Notes: generated from the letters alone by a model not told the origin. DNA of 64,000 nucleotides from Hymenolepis diminuta (GCA_900708905.1 CAADRB010000029.1:962978-1026977); one strand, 5' to 3'; positions 13,425 through 27,900 are shown, counted from the stretch's first letter. Translations and numbers: made by a program.

Positions 13425-13463
<39 letters not shown>
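13424..13463. repeat. Dinucleotide microsatellite (CT)n
   Basis: A nearly pure CT run of about 40 bases, starting with a CTCTCC variant. It lies at the edge of a locally GC-richer segment that also contains the hexanucleotide repeat at 13703-13746. Confidence 0.9.
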
Positions 13464-13465
<2 letters not shown>

Positions 13466-13702
13466 GCTTAGACTCGGGGTCAATTTTTATTACTCTAGGG
13501 GTCACCAATAGCTCCCCCCTCATCACATACGCTAAACTCGCCTCTCGCTAACCTGCAGCGCCGTTTGCACCGCATATGGGAAGTCGCTTAACCTGCGGAT
13601 GCATTCTGTCTGCCTGTTTCTCTCTCCATCCAATCCTCAGGCGTGCGTGCGCAAGTGCGTGCGTGCCACCCGGGGCTGTATTGCGCGCTCCCTTTTCCAT
13701 CA

Positions 13703-13746
13703 TCCCTCTCTCCCTCTCCCTCTCCCTCTCCCTCTCCCTCTCCCTT
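13703..13746. repeat. Hexanucleotide microsatellite (CTCCCT)n
   Basis: About seven tandem CTCCCT units. All overlapping open frames on both strands (Leu/Pro/Ser or Gly/Glu runs) are products of the repeat, not genes. Confidence 0.9.
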
Positions 13747-15499
13747 CGCCTTGTTTGCTACTGCATGATCTACATGGTATACGCGACTATGATGTCGATG
13801 CCAGGTTAGCTTTAGGGATACCACGTATTTTTTCCCTTCAGATATTTGTTTTTATTAACCTACTGAAACCCTTTTAATAAAGAAACCTATTAAAAAGTGC
13901 CAGTTGAAGCTTCGTCGGAGTATTGAGTTCAACAACACGTCGTACCAAAGAAAGTTCAATATAGACAGGGACTTGGGATGCCAGTTTAGCTTTCTCATAT
14001 TGTCCACTGAATAGGCAACAGAGTGAATGACTTCTTCAACGGCAGCCAGCAAACAGCAGCCAAACACTATGAGCAAGCCAATATTAGGAATACGCTCTCG
14101 CAGAGCCACCACACGTGAATAGCTACTGCAGCGGAGTCCTATGGGAAATTCAGCAGACAAGTTTTATTGAAGAGGACTTCGCCTCGTGGCTGCCTTGAAA
14201 ATTTTTCCAGTTCTCTTACCCCAATACTTTTTCAGAGTCATCGGATGTTCAAAGGAACTAGAGAGAAAGCCTAATTAACATAATGGCCAAGACAAATCGA
14301 TCAAAACGGAAAGGAAACTTTGTGTGACAGGTCTGTCTCAGATAAAACTGCCAACAACGTCAGTTCCTCTCTCTAATAGCCTGAGTCCCACCTTGAGGGA
14401 ATTCGAGTCAAGGCGGTGAAGTACAAGGTTGTTCATTGTGAGTGAATATTCACGGAATTGAAACCCATGCTTTTGCACTACCGATGAGATCACTCTTCCT
14501 CAGACGCAAAATCAACGGGGACTTTCAGTGTCCGACTCCCGGTTGCCTTCAGTTATATAAAAGGCAAATAAGTTGGAAACACTGCATTTAATTGCGATGC
14601 TTGAACTCAAGCAGCACACATGCGACTTGAGGGAGAACAATCTCTCTTTTAAAGCAGTTAATCATGCATTCCACGAGTCAAGAGACCTGCAATTAATGCA
14701 CATTGATAAAATGCGGTTTGCACATCGAATCGCTTAGGGTTTAAGATCTGTCAAATGTAATATCTACGAGATCCTTGACAAATAAATATTAAACAGGGTC
14801 CGAATTTTTGGGAAATTAATTTAGTTCCATTTTCCCAAAATCTAAAAATCGATCTAGGGAGGTTTCGTGCTTTAACAGAGAAGTACAACCTCTTGCCAGT
14901 TATTACAGAAGTAGAGTTTCTCATCTATCAGACTTCATGGTTATCCTGTTCTATCCAAAATTAGTGTTGGAAAACACCTTTCTAACATGGTTCGAAAATT
15001 CCTGTTCAACGGTTATAATTGTCAATCCCCAATCCCTTCAAATCACCGTTTCGGGAAGTTTCAAATATATTTTATGATATGATTCAATGAGCATGCAAAT
15101 GATAACAAATCGTCTCCTCACCTTTGCAAAAAGTATTCATGAATGTTGAAGTATTTCAGAAATGATTTCTTCAAATCGATTGACTTCATCTTATTAATAA
15201 ATAGGAATAGAAGAAGAATTCTATTACGCGTGCCCTAGTTTTGGATTAGTCCAGAAACCAAACTTCTAAAACTCCAACGACTGTGTCTCTCTGCCGTCTT
15301 AACTAAGATAGATAATAAGTAAATCTGGGCCTCCTCGTAGAGTGGAGAATCTGAGATTGACATGTATTCCGTATTCAAAATGTGGTCATCGAATACTGAT
15401 TTCCTTTCGAGTTAGGGTTGTGTTCAGTTACATGGGCGAGCAGTGATGACTGGAACATGAGCTGTAGGACTAGAGTGTGAGGTACTCAGCCACTAACGC

Positions 15500-15860
15500 C
15501 CGCAAATACTCATTTTATCATAATCAGATGATAAAATCAGAAATCAGACGATTTCTTTGCATTGGTGGTGAGACAGTGAATGGTGTTTTTTCATTTAATG
15601 CCAATGACCCACGATTTTATCGTTTAAAAACACTTCAAACAAATTTTCCACCGCCCTGGGTGAGCTGTGGTAGAAATAGAGACTTCGAAAGATTACTGCA
15701 TGCACTTAAGCCAGGGAGCCATATTTTACTTGACATTACACGAATAAACAGGAAATAGAGTTACTAATATGAACATTGACATGCAATACTGCGAACGTTC
15801 GACCATCGATCGATAGACCACAATCTGATCTAATGTCCAGGCATTCATTTGAAATCAATC
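15500..15860 (+). repeat. Diverged direct repeat, copy A
   Basis: This roughly 0.36-kb segment is related in the same orientation to 16245-16645. Matching anchors are TTTGCATTGGTGG followed by TTTCATTTAAT, then later ATGCAAT, GACCATCGATCGATAGACCACA and CAGGCATT. Copy A also carries a 93-codon open frame (15477-15758) that is broken in copy B, so coding is doubtful. It looks like an old tandem duplication or two members of an unnamed dispersed repeat family. Confidence 0.6.
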
Positions 15861-16244
15861 GAAACAGTAATCCCCAGGCAACTACAATTCGACGGGAAGA
15901 GTAAATGTTCGGAACTATCGTGTCGTATATAAAGTTTTCCAAAATGCGGCATCACTTTCGATGAATGAAGAAAGGCTCAGAATGCACAGACTTGAGGAAG
16001 TGAATTTTCCTCCCTTCTCCAATGATTCGATAAATAAACCTGTGCCAATTTCAATGACAAAATTTAACCATCAATCTCATGTTCCCCATTTTCGATGAGT
16101 AGGAAATAGTAGTTCAGCAAACCTGAGCTACAAACTTCCAAACGCTTAGATTTGGAAGGCCGAGTTTTCTTCGGACTCAGGTCATATTCAGTCATGCAGG
16201 TGAGTAATGATATCTGGAAAGGGTGATGTGAGGATAATTGTGCG

Positions 16245-16645
16245 ATCGGAGGATGTTAATTGGAAATATCGATACTCATAAGCACATCTGACACCGACTT
16301 TTGCATTGGTGGCGTTGATTGTTGATTGTGTTCTTTCATTTAATTCAAATGGTAAATGGTAGGTGTTGACTCGTGAAGCTTTCTTCCCTCTTGACTACTT
16401 TAAACGACTTTTCCACTGTTCAAAGTGCGTGTTGTGAAGTCTTGTCATCCGGTAGAAATGGACATTTTGGAAGAGTAGTGCATACAATTACCTTAGTGTT
16501 TTGATGTAACTTGACCTTTCATGAATGGACGAGAAGTGGATTTAGTAGAATGAACATCAGTATGCAATGCCGCGGACGCTCAATCATCGGTCAATAGACC
16601 ACAGTCTGGTAGAAATGCAGGCTTTTATTTGGTATTCATCTATAC
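16245..16645 (+). repeat. Diverged direct repeat, copy B
   Basis: Partner of copy A at 15500-15860. The anchor blocks occur in the same order, and the offset grows from about 744 to about 781 bases along the copy, which implies several indels. Shared blocks include TTTGCATTGGTGG, TTCTTTCATTTAAT, GGTAGAAAT, ATGCAATGC and CAATAGACCACAGTCTG. No open frame survives. Confidence 0.6.
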
Positions 16646-19600
16646 CATCTATAATATCCATAGAGCTACGAATCAGCCGACAGACTATATGCACGAGGCC
16701 TTATTGATTTGTTGTACGCGAAATGTCCAAGTCCTATGGAGTTGTCATCTATAAGCTATGTTATCTCGATTCACTTCCGATTTCACTCTAAAACAGAGAG
16801 AAAGAATTAAGAAATAGAGATTCCTTCATGAAAATATTTGATAAATTTCTTGATTATATCCTATGAATTATGTTATACAATCTTATTTTCTATTTCTTCT
16901 TCACAGTAACTACTGACCGAAATGAAATAACAGAAATAATTATAGAGTTCAACAAGGAAATACGCCACAAATAATAAAGGTAATCAATCAATATAAGTAG
17001 TAAATGAAAAAATAACTCCCCCTTATCGCAGCTGGTGATATATGTAGATGATGAAAAATATAACTGACTGGTGTTCTTTCATAATTGATCATATATTTTA
17101 ACTCTTAATTAATGATTAATTTCTCGACTGGTGGTTCTTCACACCACATTTCTAGCGTCTAAGTCGACTGTTCTGAAGTTCTATCCTCTAGTTAGCTATT
17201 GACACCATGTGCTATGGTTGTTTAAATTTTGGTTTCCAGTCTTATGATTGAACGAAATCAATGGCTTAGCTTGGATTTGAGTCTAGAAAAATACATGACT
17301 GATTTATTAAGTATGATTCAATAGAATACGAGGTATTGCGAATTCGCCCCTCAAGTCTCCTTTTGACAGAAATCATTTGGGTATGATTGGACGATTGTGC
17401 GATTTGCGGGGTAGGAGTAATGTGGTTTGGACATAATTACCTTACCTGTAACGGGGGTGTCTTATTGCCACTTGTATTCTCCGTAAAATCACCTCTATCA
17501 TGTCAGATTTATACGAGAACGCAAATATATTGAAGACTGAAAATATTTTAAAACCTAATAGTGAATAAATATTGCGACTACTGTCCTTTTTCAAGTTAGC
17601 TTATTTTCTATGTAATAGATTTTTTGCTCTCACATCCTTTGTTTTTCTTTCTTCCCGTGACCCTCCACGTCGCAGACGTCCACGGTGACTATGCGCTACC
17701 AACGCTTTAGAACAGTGAGATATTAGTTTTAGGAAAACAGAGTCCCTTCTTACAGACTTCTGGACGTAAATACATTTGGTAAGCAAACTTAGATAAGTCC
17801 ATTTTGTGCAACATTGGATTTAGGATTTGAAAATTTTTCCACATGGTGAAACTTTCAATAAGTCCCCAAAGTTATCATTCTTTTATTTATCTCAATAATC
17901 CTTCTCCATTATCTTAACTTTCTAACTCAAAATTTTAAATCTTAATGAACCTCTTCTTTTCTTAATCTTGCAACTGTCAACGGGGTGTCTAAATCACCAT
18001 AACTAGATTGACAAACTTTAGGCATATTCACAGCTTTAACTTAAGGAAATGAAAATGAAAACCGCGTTGTATTTAAGTTGAATCTCTTCTGATTAAATTG
18101 AAAACCGTGATGTGGGCACGTCACATATGTATATTGATGAGGGCTTTATTAACCAATTTGCTTCAATTTTGGAAGAGTTAAAATTTAGTATGCTCCCGAC
18201 CGAGTTCACACCATTTCGTAAATTTATCTCAATAAACGGTAATGTTTGAGGCTTTAAAATCAGTCAAATTGTTAATATTATATTTTGATGTAAATCCAGC
18301 AGATCCTAGTAACTGATTACCTCCTCCTTAATTTTCTTTTTAATCACCGAACAGCGATTACATAGACCGTTTATTAATAAAGACGGTTGCTATGACGTAA
18401 CCAACTAGGAGTTCTGGTAGTAATCCCGCAGAGTCCACAATTTAGAAAACTCGGTAATGTAGCAACTTAACACAAAAGCTAATAACTCACGATAGATCAC
18501 AAGACGCGTTATAGTTAACACGAGTGTATTCACAAAACTCGCTCTCAATCAGTATCGGCTTAACCAAAGGATTATAAATATCGAGAGTCTTTTATCGGTG
18601 GAGAAATAAAGAAAGAAATTACATTTTTATTCATAGAAAAAATATTTGAAATGGAAGGAAATAATTATCATTTCTTCTAACAATGGTAAACAATATATTT
18701 GCAAGAAAAGCGGACATATAGGTGCAGCAGTGGGGATACAGTTTTGTGAATGTTTAGGGAGATTTTGTCATCGGGAGCAAGATGATTCATTTTTCTCTGC
18801 TCAGTCAGATGAACATATGCTGCGACCTTTCAAACAACTTTAAAAGGGCTCCCACTGAATACTTAGTAGTGCAGTTTTAACCATTCAAATCGTTTAAAAT
18901 GCTTAAACTAATCGGAAATGAGATATTGGAAGTCCTTGTTGATCATTGCGATCCGGGAACATCGATTCTGTCGATAATGTGAGAATTTGGCCTTCTTTCG
19001 CATTAATTCTGCAGCTTTACACTGGTTTTAATCGAATTTCCTTAATTTGTTGAATTACTGTATCAAAGGTAAGGATCCACATTGTTGGCTGTTTTAACCA
19101 TGACAACTCTGACAAACCAATGACTTGCTTGCCAACCTGATTAAGTAGCCTTTGCGAAGACTTTGCGTAAGCTTTTTTTAATTTCCAAAGGAAGCTTTAG
19201 AGTAAATGAATATGAGGGACTTTTTATAATAACTCAAAAGCGAAGTCTTCGTTGAAACTTGACTTCGGGATTTCCAGAAGAATCCGCCGAGCTAGCTCTT
19301 CACATGTTATGGCTCTGCGAAAGCATAATCCTAAGATCAGCCTTCTCGTAGTCTTATGGACAGCCAAAGTCGGATGTTATTGAGCACCCTTAGTATTATT
19401 GCGAAAAGACCGTAATACTACGGTCTCGATAAGAATTGAAGTTACTTTTACTTAAAATTGTGAGCTATTTAAAATGGATCAGAGCACAACAAGTTACTGT
19501 TAGGCTGTAAGAATGTTTCTGACAAAAAATAATATTAATTTTTTCGATGTAAGATATTTAATAGTTTTCCATAGCACCTCCTCTTTTATGTCGCGCCTTC

Positions 19601-22600
19601 CGTGTAGAGCTTCTTCGGATTCATCTGAGGTCCTGCGGTTGGATCTGTATTCCTTCATGAAGACTTGTTCCTTATTCAGGGGAGTAGTCAAATGACTGAT
19701 GCAGATTCAATCTGCTTCTTCCCATTAGTAATTTCATCATAGATTTTCCATCAAGATTAGAAGGGGCAGCCATCCGGAAGCTTACGAGAACAGCTTTCAA
19801 CTCTTCTGCCATTGCTCCCTCCTTTTTTCGCAAGACCCATCCTTTTCCTTTCTCCTAGTTCGGGGCTTTCACCCTCTATGCCTAAAACGGAACCTTGCAC
19901 TGATTATTAATTTCACAGAAGGATCTCCACTCTCTTCTTGACAGTCATTACTTACGATTCATTGACTATTGCAGGAATTAGTTCAGAATGCTGCTTCCTT
20001 TCCCACCAATTGTTTCTGCCAGTTTTTGCAACACGCTCGTGAGGATTCTTCTGCAAATCTTCATTTCTCATCATATTCTTCTTCGTGCAGACTACCGACT
20101 GAGCGTCGGGTCAATCTTCTGAGTGACGTTCTTCTTTCTGAAATCTAGTTTCATTGGGTACATTGCTTCTTATGTCCTCGTTTACCAAACGAGTTCCAAA
20201 TATGATATTTATACGGACGAAATTAGGCAAAGTGCAAGTTAGTACAAAGGTGACATTCATTTCTGGTTTTACGGATGCTGGAAACATTCTGGGACACGGT
20301 TTCACTAGAAATTCATTCTTTTAATATTTACATCATCTGGGATATCGGTGAGATCGTTTCTGAAAACATCCACACACTTTCAAAGAGTTGGCCGAAGCTT
20401 GATCAAAGTGAGATTCGTGAACATGTAGAACTAGAGAATCTGCTGATGGCTTGAGTAAGGAAATATCCCATATCTAGGTTATCATATTCACACATTTTTA
20501 CAATCTTTCTTTACCATCATCAAAGTTTCCTGCTGTTTCTATAGCAAAAGTTCACTCGTCTTCAGAATAAGCTCAAATTCATCCGTATTCAATGATATTT
20601 TTATAATTATTCAAATTTTGAGTTCTTCTTACTTTACGTCATCAACTGCTAGCCGAAATGCCAGCCAGAGAAGAGGAGAAAACACGAGTTCCCGTTGTTA
20701 TAGAGAAAGTCTATTACTTTGAAAACGATCCTTCCACGAAACTGAATTCCTCAAGGGTTCTGATGATGACTAGGATAGAGAGACAAAAATTGCAACTGGA
20801 GATCTCGATATATTTTTACTGTTCAAGAAGGAAAAATACTACTTTCGCTCCTATTTGTTAGCCGTAACCTTTAGAACTACGTGTCTTTGTCCCCAAATCG
20901 TATTTTTAACAGGAATAATAACTGATCAATTTTGCTGTTGATTTACATAGTCTGGGCAAGTATATATTAAAGTTTTTAATCTCAAGAATTAACAAAATAC
21001 CGCAATCTTGACGGAAATCAGAAGAGTGATTGCTGTGACAGACCGCAACGGAAGCAGATACCAATGAGGAGGGAATGGATATTTGGAAGTGGAGAGCTAG
21101 CTTACACGTCACAATGCATACTAAACAATGAAATTGCGAAAGGAAGTGGTATCAGAATCTTAACGGTTTGACCTGTCTATCTATCCATCTCTCTTCCGGT
21201 CAATCGATAATTAACGTCTTATTAAGTTGAGCTGATGTGGAAATAAGGTTACCAGAGCAAAGGGTCATCACTGTGATGGTACTACAATACATGTGTTTCA
21301 AATAAATAAATAAATTTAACACTGTGACTATCTTGGCATCCCGACCAATTTGCCTTAGCCCCGATTTATGTAAGCTTTTTTTGAATAATTAACAATAAAT
21401 TGTTATTTGAATTTTCTAGGATAAAAATTTCTCGTTGGTATCCAACATCTCCAAGCGAAAATTGTTTATCCATACTTTGAGCTTTGGATCTACCTTAAAT
21501 CATTTTCAAAGTTGTCTGATGCGTCTGGAGCTACGGTCTCTAGAGTATAGGGATTCCAAGGTGGAGGGAGGTCACAGATGTCCAGATAAATCTTCGTTGG
21601 ATTCGTTTTTGGTTTAATAGTTAAAGCTGTGCATCCTGATTTGGATACCAACACGAGATGTCGTCCGGTCACTTTTGCGTAAAGGTTCAAGAATCTCTTA
21701 CACTCTCTCCTCCCCTTGTGTCATCAGAAGTTGCCATTTCACATTGTCAACAAGTTGCTCATCTTGACCACCGAAATTAAGTGGTGAGTGTAAAAGGAAG
21801 ATATTTAGCCTATGACGAAAGTCCTCGAATGAGGTATTTGCCCTGATTGGCTGTTTGGTGGAAGCTGTTAATTGTAGTACCGGTTGTGGCAGACTTAATG
21901 AGTATAACTTCAGGCCATTTTGAATTCGAATAAACCAAAATTAGATTGCAGATTCTTCGGATAGACCAAGGAACGTCAGTTTAAGAGCCTATAAGATCCT
22001 CATGATAAGGAAGTGCGTTTTGTGGAACCACTTTTGATTTTTTTCTAATTGAGCAAGAAACAAGGGCAAGACTGATTTCCTCTGATTTCTTGCATTTTTA
22101 ATCCACCTCTACCGATCACATAAGACGATAAACGAGCCTTTGGTCTGCTCGAATGTGATTACTCTAAGACATTTTGGAGACTTGATAATGGTGGACGATT
22201 TATGAGAAGGCAAGAACGAAAAAAATTTATTTCTGTCCCTTTAGGCGGCATATATTATTTGTCTGGTGATCATGCAGATTGTACTTCGCACAGTGGGCTC
22301 AGAGGTAAGGCATAGAAGATTCTATAAAGTACGTGAGATTCCTTACCTTTACACTATCTCTGACTTAGGAGTGCAGGTTCATTTTATTATTGGCCGTAGA
22401 AAGCATCTTGACAGAGACAACAGAAGATTATGTAGAATTTTTAAAAGAATTAGTAGAAATAGAGATATCAGATTTGTTATAAACATCAAAAGACATTGTA
22501 ACCTCACTTTTTAATTAAAGAACTTAATTCCTATCAGAATGCCCTCAACAATTTTTACAGAATTAAGCAATCCACTACCTATTGAGAAACCGATGACTTT

Positions 22601-24570
22601 TTGTTTCGACATTGTGGAAATTGTCAGAGACAGTAAATGATACCTGCTCACCATTTGTTAAAACCATATTAGTCGCTTAAATAGCCATAAATTCCAGAAC
22701 TCAATAATAACACATAATTGTCTTGATCGTAGGCATTGCTCCGAAATTCTACAAGACAACGACCCTGTAATTTAAAACTTTTAAGCAAATATGGTAACTT
22801 TATGAATATTTAACAATAATTGTTATTTTAATTTCTAAGACAAAATTATTCATTTTATACAGTAAAAATTTTGCCTTAATTTTCCTCTTCTGCCATAGAC
22901 TGTGCCATTTTAGTCAACACACAAAATAAATTCACCTTAAATTGTGTCTTTCTTACAGTTCACTAAGTTCTAAAAGTCTTACAAAGTCAAGTTATTTAAA
23001 GATTGTATCTAGCATGCGAATTAGGATAAAAGGTGCAGAGCTTTCAACTTCGAGTACATTGATGAGAGACCTTTCAATAACTTTTTAGCACCTTTTGAAT
23101 TTTTTGATTTGGTCCTACCTCTTCTTCCTAATCTCAGGTCATAGTTTTCGGTATTTCGTCCAGCTTACAAATCTTCTCGACGGCTATAGACTTGTAAAGA
23201 AGAAATTGGCAATGAAACTATTATTCTAAAAAGTTGCAGTTGAAATAATTGAAAGCCAGTATCGGAATCCAGCTAAGTTAGGGGTAATTAGTGTTCTAGT
23301 CTCCACAGGAGTTTCAATAAGTAAATCGATGTATGCATAGAGATAAGATTTTACCGACCAACAATTAAAAGTGTCAAATTGCACCCTTGAAACTGCAAAT
23401 ATGGGAAATTCAAGGAAATTCAATAGGGAACTTTAATTTGTTTTAAATAAATTAGTTTTTATTCTCACTAAAGCAAACGGCAGCCACTGATAGTTCCTTA
23501 ACTTAAAAATATAGAGATACGTAACTAGGGCATAAGCAAATGACCTATATATGTCATTACTATCTACATCTGATCTCCTACCTCATTATATGACTCTAAT
23601 AGAATGACATTTATAAATTTCTTTGATCAATATCGGTGTGCAACGACAATTATTTAACACATTTAAAACTAACTAACTTTCACAATTTTGGTCTTTCAAT
23701 TAAGTCAGCTTCAAAATTACAGAATACTGAATACGAATAAATATTGACCTGATGGGATGTAGCATTAAATAAATGAGGGCAAGGTTGGAATAATGTATGG
23801 TTAATTTAGTAATAAATTCGGACTTCAAAACACTATTTGATAGTTCCTGCAATTTTCTGAATTCCAGATCATCGGTTCTCATCTAATTTTTGCCTAAAAA
23901 GACGGAGAATATATATTATTATAATCGATTAATTTTCTTAATCTTATTCCTAACAATAAAGCACAAATCCATGTCATAATATGTAATGAATTCCAAGGTA
24001 GTGGTTAAACGGAGTTCTATGAAGCACTTCAGTCATTTCCCTTTTGGAAAATTCAAAGTGCATTTAAAAGCAATCACCAATTAAATATATTAAAAAAATA
24101 GAAAATAGGATTGGATACGGAAAGGAATTTATTAAGTTTAACTTCTTAAATTCTGCTATTTTGTCAATATTACTATATTCAGACAATTAAATATTTATAA
24201 TATCAGATTGACTTATTTATTAACTCATATTGTAAACTGTACTCCTACTCAAAAAACCATAGGACAAAGTAGCCAGACATCTGCACCCAATTTCAGTCTA
24301 ATTATTGAGATTTGAAATAAAAATTTTGACATAGAACGAAAGCTAAGGATGAATGAACGTTCAATATACCGGTGGAAATTAATTCTTATCTGTTATCTCA
24401 TTCGAATTTAGATGTAGTTAAGATTTAACATATATTAGTTGTTACGAATAGTTATACCTTAGGTCTGATGTTGGCAAATTAATCGATTTTCAAATTGTGT
24501 TTAATCAAAATTCATAATTATTCTTTAGGATCTGAAGATAAAAATGTAGCTTATTTAAAGCAGGTGTTTT

Positions 24571-24722
24571 ATTGGGCAGAAGTTTTATAACCAATAGAAA
24601 GCACGGGGCCCAAAACATCATCCAAGCCAATCACGTTGCACCCCCTTATGTGACCAGTCAGAAGGCAGCGTTTCGGTATAAAACCTTACCCTTTTCGAGT
24701 TTGAAATCAAGCCTCTATGAGG
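24571..24722 (+). promoter_or_regulatory. Promoter and leader exon of the OTU gene
   Basis: An inverted CCAAT (24571-24575) is followed by direct CCAAT boxes at 24591-24595 and 24627-24631 and a TATA box, TATAAAA, at 24677-24683. A start near 24705-24710 would give a tiny leader exon ending GAG at 24721, followed by a consensus GTAAGT donor. The leader would be spliced to an acceptor just before the ATG at 24949 (CAG at about 24921 or 24943). This is inferred from signal order and spacing; no transcript evidence is available. Confidence 0.5.
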
Positions 24723-24948
24723 TAAGTTGTCGATCTTTTCATCTTTGCATTTAATTATCTATTTATGCCTATATTTTCATATGCGTTTCATTGATTAAAT
24801 TCAACAAATACTTCGATGATGGCATTATTTTTTCTACAAAAACGGTATGATTATACAATAACCATGTTCACTATCTATCTTACGGAATGTTTATAATAAT
24901 ATTATTTTTTAACTGTCACAGAGTAATAATGATATAAGACAGTAAAAA

Positions 24949-27900
24949 ATGGAAGAAATTTCGAATCTTGATGGCAAAAATACGCAAATGAGTTTCTTCT
25001 ACAGTGTCCCCTCAAATGATAAGGCTAACGACTCTAGTGAACGAAAAGAAATTGCCTTGTCTGCAGAATTATTGGATCATCAGGTAAGTATACTAACTAC
25101 CAACTTTGCTAGTAGTAATCTTAGAAGTCCAGGAATATATGTAATAAGAATTTGCATACTAGTATCATAGTGATGAATGAAGTATGCTGGTGTCTATAGC
25201 TGTGTAGGAATAAATGTGACTGCCTAAACATAAGAATGGGCGGAAATGAGGTGAATAAGTCATAACATTGACCTGTTAGGGTTTTGTGTGCAACTGATGA
25301 GTAAGCCTGAGATAATGTGTGACTAAATTCATAATAAATATTGATTTCACTTCACTACATTTTCCTTACGGGTATGAACAAAGTAAATATCAATGAAGTT
25401 CAAAGAGAATTGCAAAGTTGACAGGACTAAAATTGACACCAACATATAGGAATTAGGACAAGTTAAGGTCAAGCAGAATTTTGTGTCCCTTCCCGGACTG
25501 ATACATTATTCCATGTTTTCGTACAAAGAACGCAATGCAGAGAGACTGGTAATGGATAATCGAATAATAATGAAGAATGTAGGAAATGAAATCGTGCCAA
25601 CTTTTGCACGAGAGATTTTTTCAGTGCACCTATTCAAAATAAGTTGTCAATACGCTAAGATTCATGTAAATAAATTCTTGAAAAATTTGCTTGATCGAAA
25701 TACTTATTCTAAGTTGGAGGAAATTTTTTAGATTCTTAAATGGCTTTCTTTTAACTATTTAATGGGTTTAATTATTTTGCACATGTTTAATTTTTATTAA
25801 AATGAATTCCATCTATTTACTGATTAAGGTTGGGGGTCAGATCGGACGGCTGAGAACCCAGCAAAAAGATAGGACTAGAAGAATTGACGAAGGAAATGGT
25901 CTTGAACATCAAAATCCATCTCGAGGCGACAGTCCAGGCAGGTTCTTTGGCGCAAGCGAAACATTAACGAATGATAAACATTTGACTACCACAGCAGCAT
26001 CTACGGTAATGAGGACGACTGCATCAAAACACATTTATAACGAGATTTGCAGTTTAGTAAAATGGACAGAGAGGTTGCAATCTTTCGATATGGATTTTCA
26101 ACAAGCATTGGAGGAGGGGATTGCTGTGAATTGGTGGAGTCATTGTCAGCCAACTTGCGATCTAATATCGCTACTTAACAGAAAGAACGGGGACTGTCTA
26201 CTGGACAGTGTTCTACAGGCTACGATGAGTGTTTGTGATGAAGACGGGCAGCTTCGACGAACATTGACAAATTTCCTTTCAAAATATGAATCATACTTCA
26301 AACAGGTTTGGCTGCAGCATGAAGCCGAAGTAGCTAGCAATCTGGGTGAATTTTCCTATGAATTGAGTATTGAAGCACTTGACGATGAGTGGAGTTCATT
26401 AATGAATGCTGCGAAAATAGAGCACCAATACCTTGGCCAAATACATATCTTTGCTTTAGCCCAGATATTTCACAGGCCAATTATTGTTTTCAGCCCTAAA
26501 TTCGTTAAAGACAAATTTGATAATGAAATATTTAGTATAAATGATATGGGAGGAATTTATTTACCGCTTATGTGGAGTGCAAAATTGTGTTCGCGAGAAC
26601 CCATATTCTTAGGTTATGTTAGAAATCACTTCTCGGCACTGATTCCCAGAACTTTTCCCAAAAGTCCCCGGCAGCAAAACCACCAACAGCATCAAGAGAC
26701 TTACCCTTTGAGTGCATCCGAGAAAGAAGATACATTTTATATTCCTCTTTATGACGCGAATAAAAGCATACTTCCACTGCCCTTTGCATCGTTTTACCTC
26801 AAATCGTCTTCCCCCAACTTCTCTACCCCAGTCATAGGGAAAGCCGCTTCACTGTCGGATGAACTGAGAGCATCATCAGGCATCCAGAAGAAAGTGGACA
26901 GTACAAGTGCAATTCTCTATTTATTGAAGGTGCGCCTCGAGACTGTTCCAGCTTCGATACCAGAAAATTTTGATGAAGCCAAAGACCATTTGACTTCTCA
27001 ATTACTTCTGGTTCGATTTCACAATCGTCTCCTTTCTAATTCATCGCTACAAATTGAACAATATGTGAAAAATAGTATGTAGTTTCATTTAATACTTTTA
27101 TTTAAAGAGCTTTTTATTTTTGTGTGCCTTTTTGTTTTAATAGGTATTGCTGAACACAGAAAGTCCCAAAAGAGGGTGATAGTGTTCAAAAATGGTCAAC
27201 CAGAATATCAGGTAAGACAGGATTTCCCTAACTGCCCGATCTCTACATTAATATATACTACAAAATGTAAATATTTTTGCGTTTCCTCAGATCTAAGGTC
27301 CTATAAATTAAAGCCATTGAAAACTTAAATTTCAGGCCTTCAGATTTGGTTTATTGAACCACATTTCTTTCGCTGGCTGATAAGGATACTTCACCATTTC
27401 GAGATAGAAAATTCTACTTAGCTTTAGTTTCCACTATACCTGGTAAATGGAAATCCACATAACAGATATTTTTTATATTAAATTGCTGAAAAAATGGTTT
27501 AGTCGAGTAAATTACCACTTAAATTAGGGATAGGGTTTGATACTTAAAACCTCTATGATTTTCTTTAGAACGTGCTCAGGTCAACACAAATGTACATGTC
27601 TATTGAATTTCTGAACAAAAACAATTGCATTTTAGACATTTATTGGATCTCAAAATCCAATTCAAAGGGCTTCAAACGACTATGAACGTGAACGTCGAGG
27701 TCGAGGCAGGAATGATAACGATATTTCCGAGGACGAAGAGAATAACAATGGGACACCTCTTCCCAACGTTCCTTCCAAAGTGAGAATAGGACCGTCAAAA
27801 ATACCCCTTCAAGTACAGTCTTTCAATATTTCCCCAAAGGATCCTCAATCCTATCCAACTTTTCAAAACTCAAGGGAAAAGCTTCCTGAATTAGGAACAC

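Larger units (their letters stand above)
12820..24560. other. Long intergenic region, no gene recognised
   Basis: Apart from the microsatellites near 13.4-13.75 kb and the diverged duplication at 15.5-16.65 kb, I found no exon series, domain or structural RNA. Short open frames, for example 20658-20861 plus and 22266-22514 plus, have no recognisable motif and no supporting splice or promoter signals. A small perfect palindrome (GACCGTAATACTACGGTC, about 19408-19425) is also present. Confidence 0.55.

Noticed and set aside
13576..13877. Several overlapping long frames on both strands rich in Leu/Ser/Pro or Gly/Glu
   Set aside because: They are generated by the CTCCCT microsatellite.
25483..25731. 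Possible extra exon of the OTU gene
   Set aside because: It ends in a stop without a usable donor in frame, and the flanking exons already join in phase without it.
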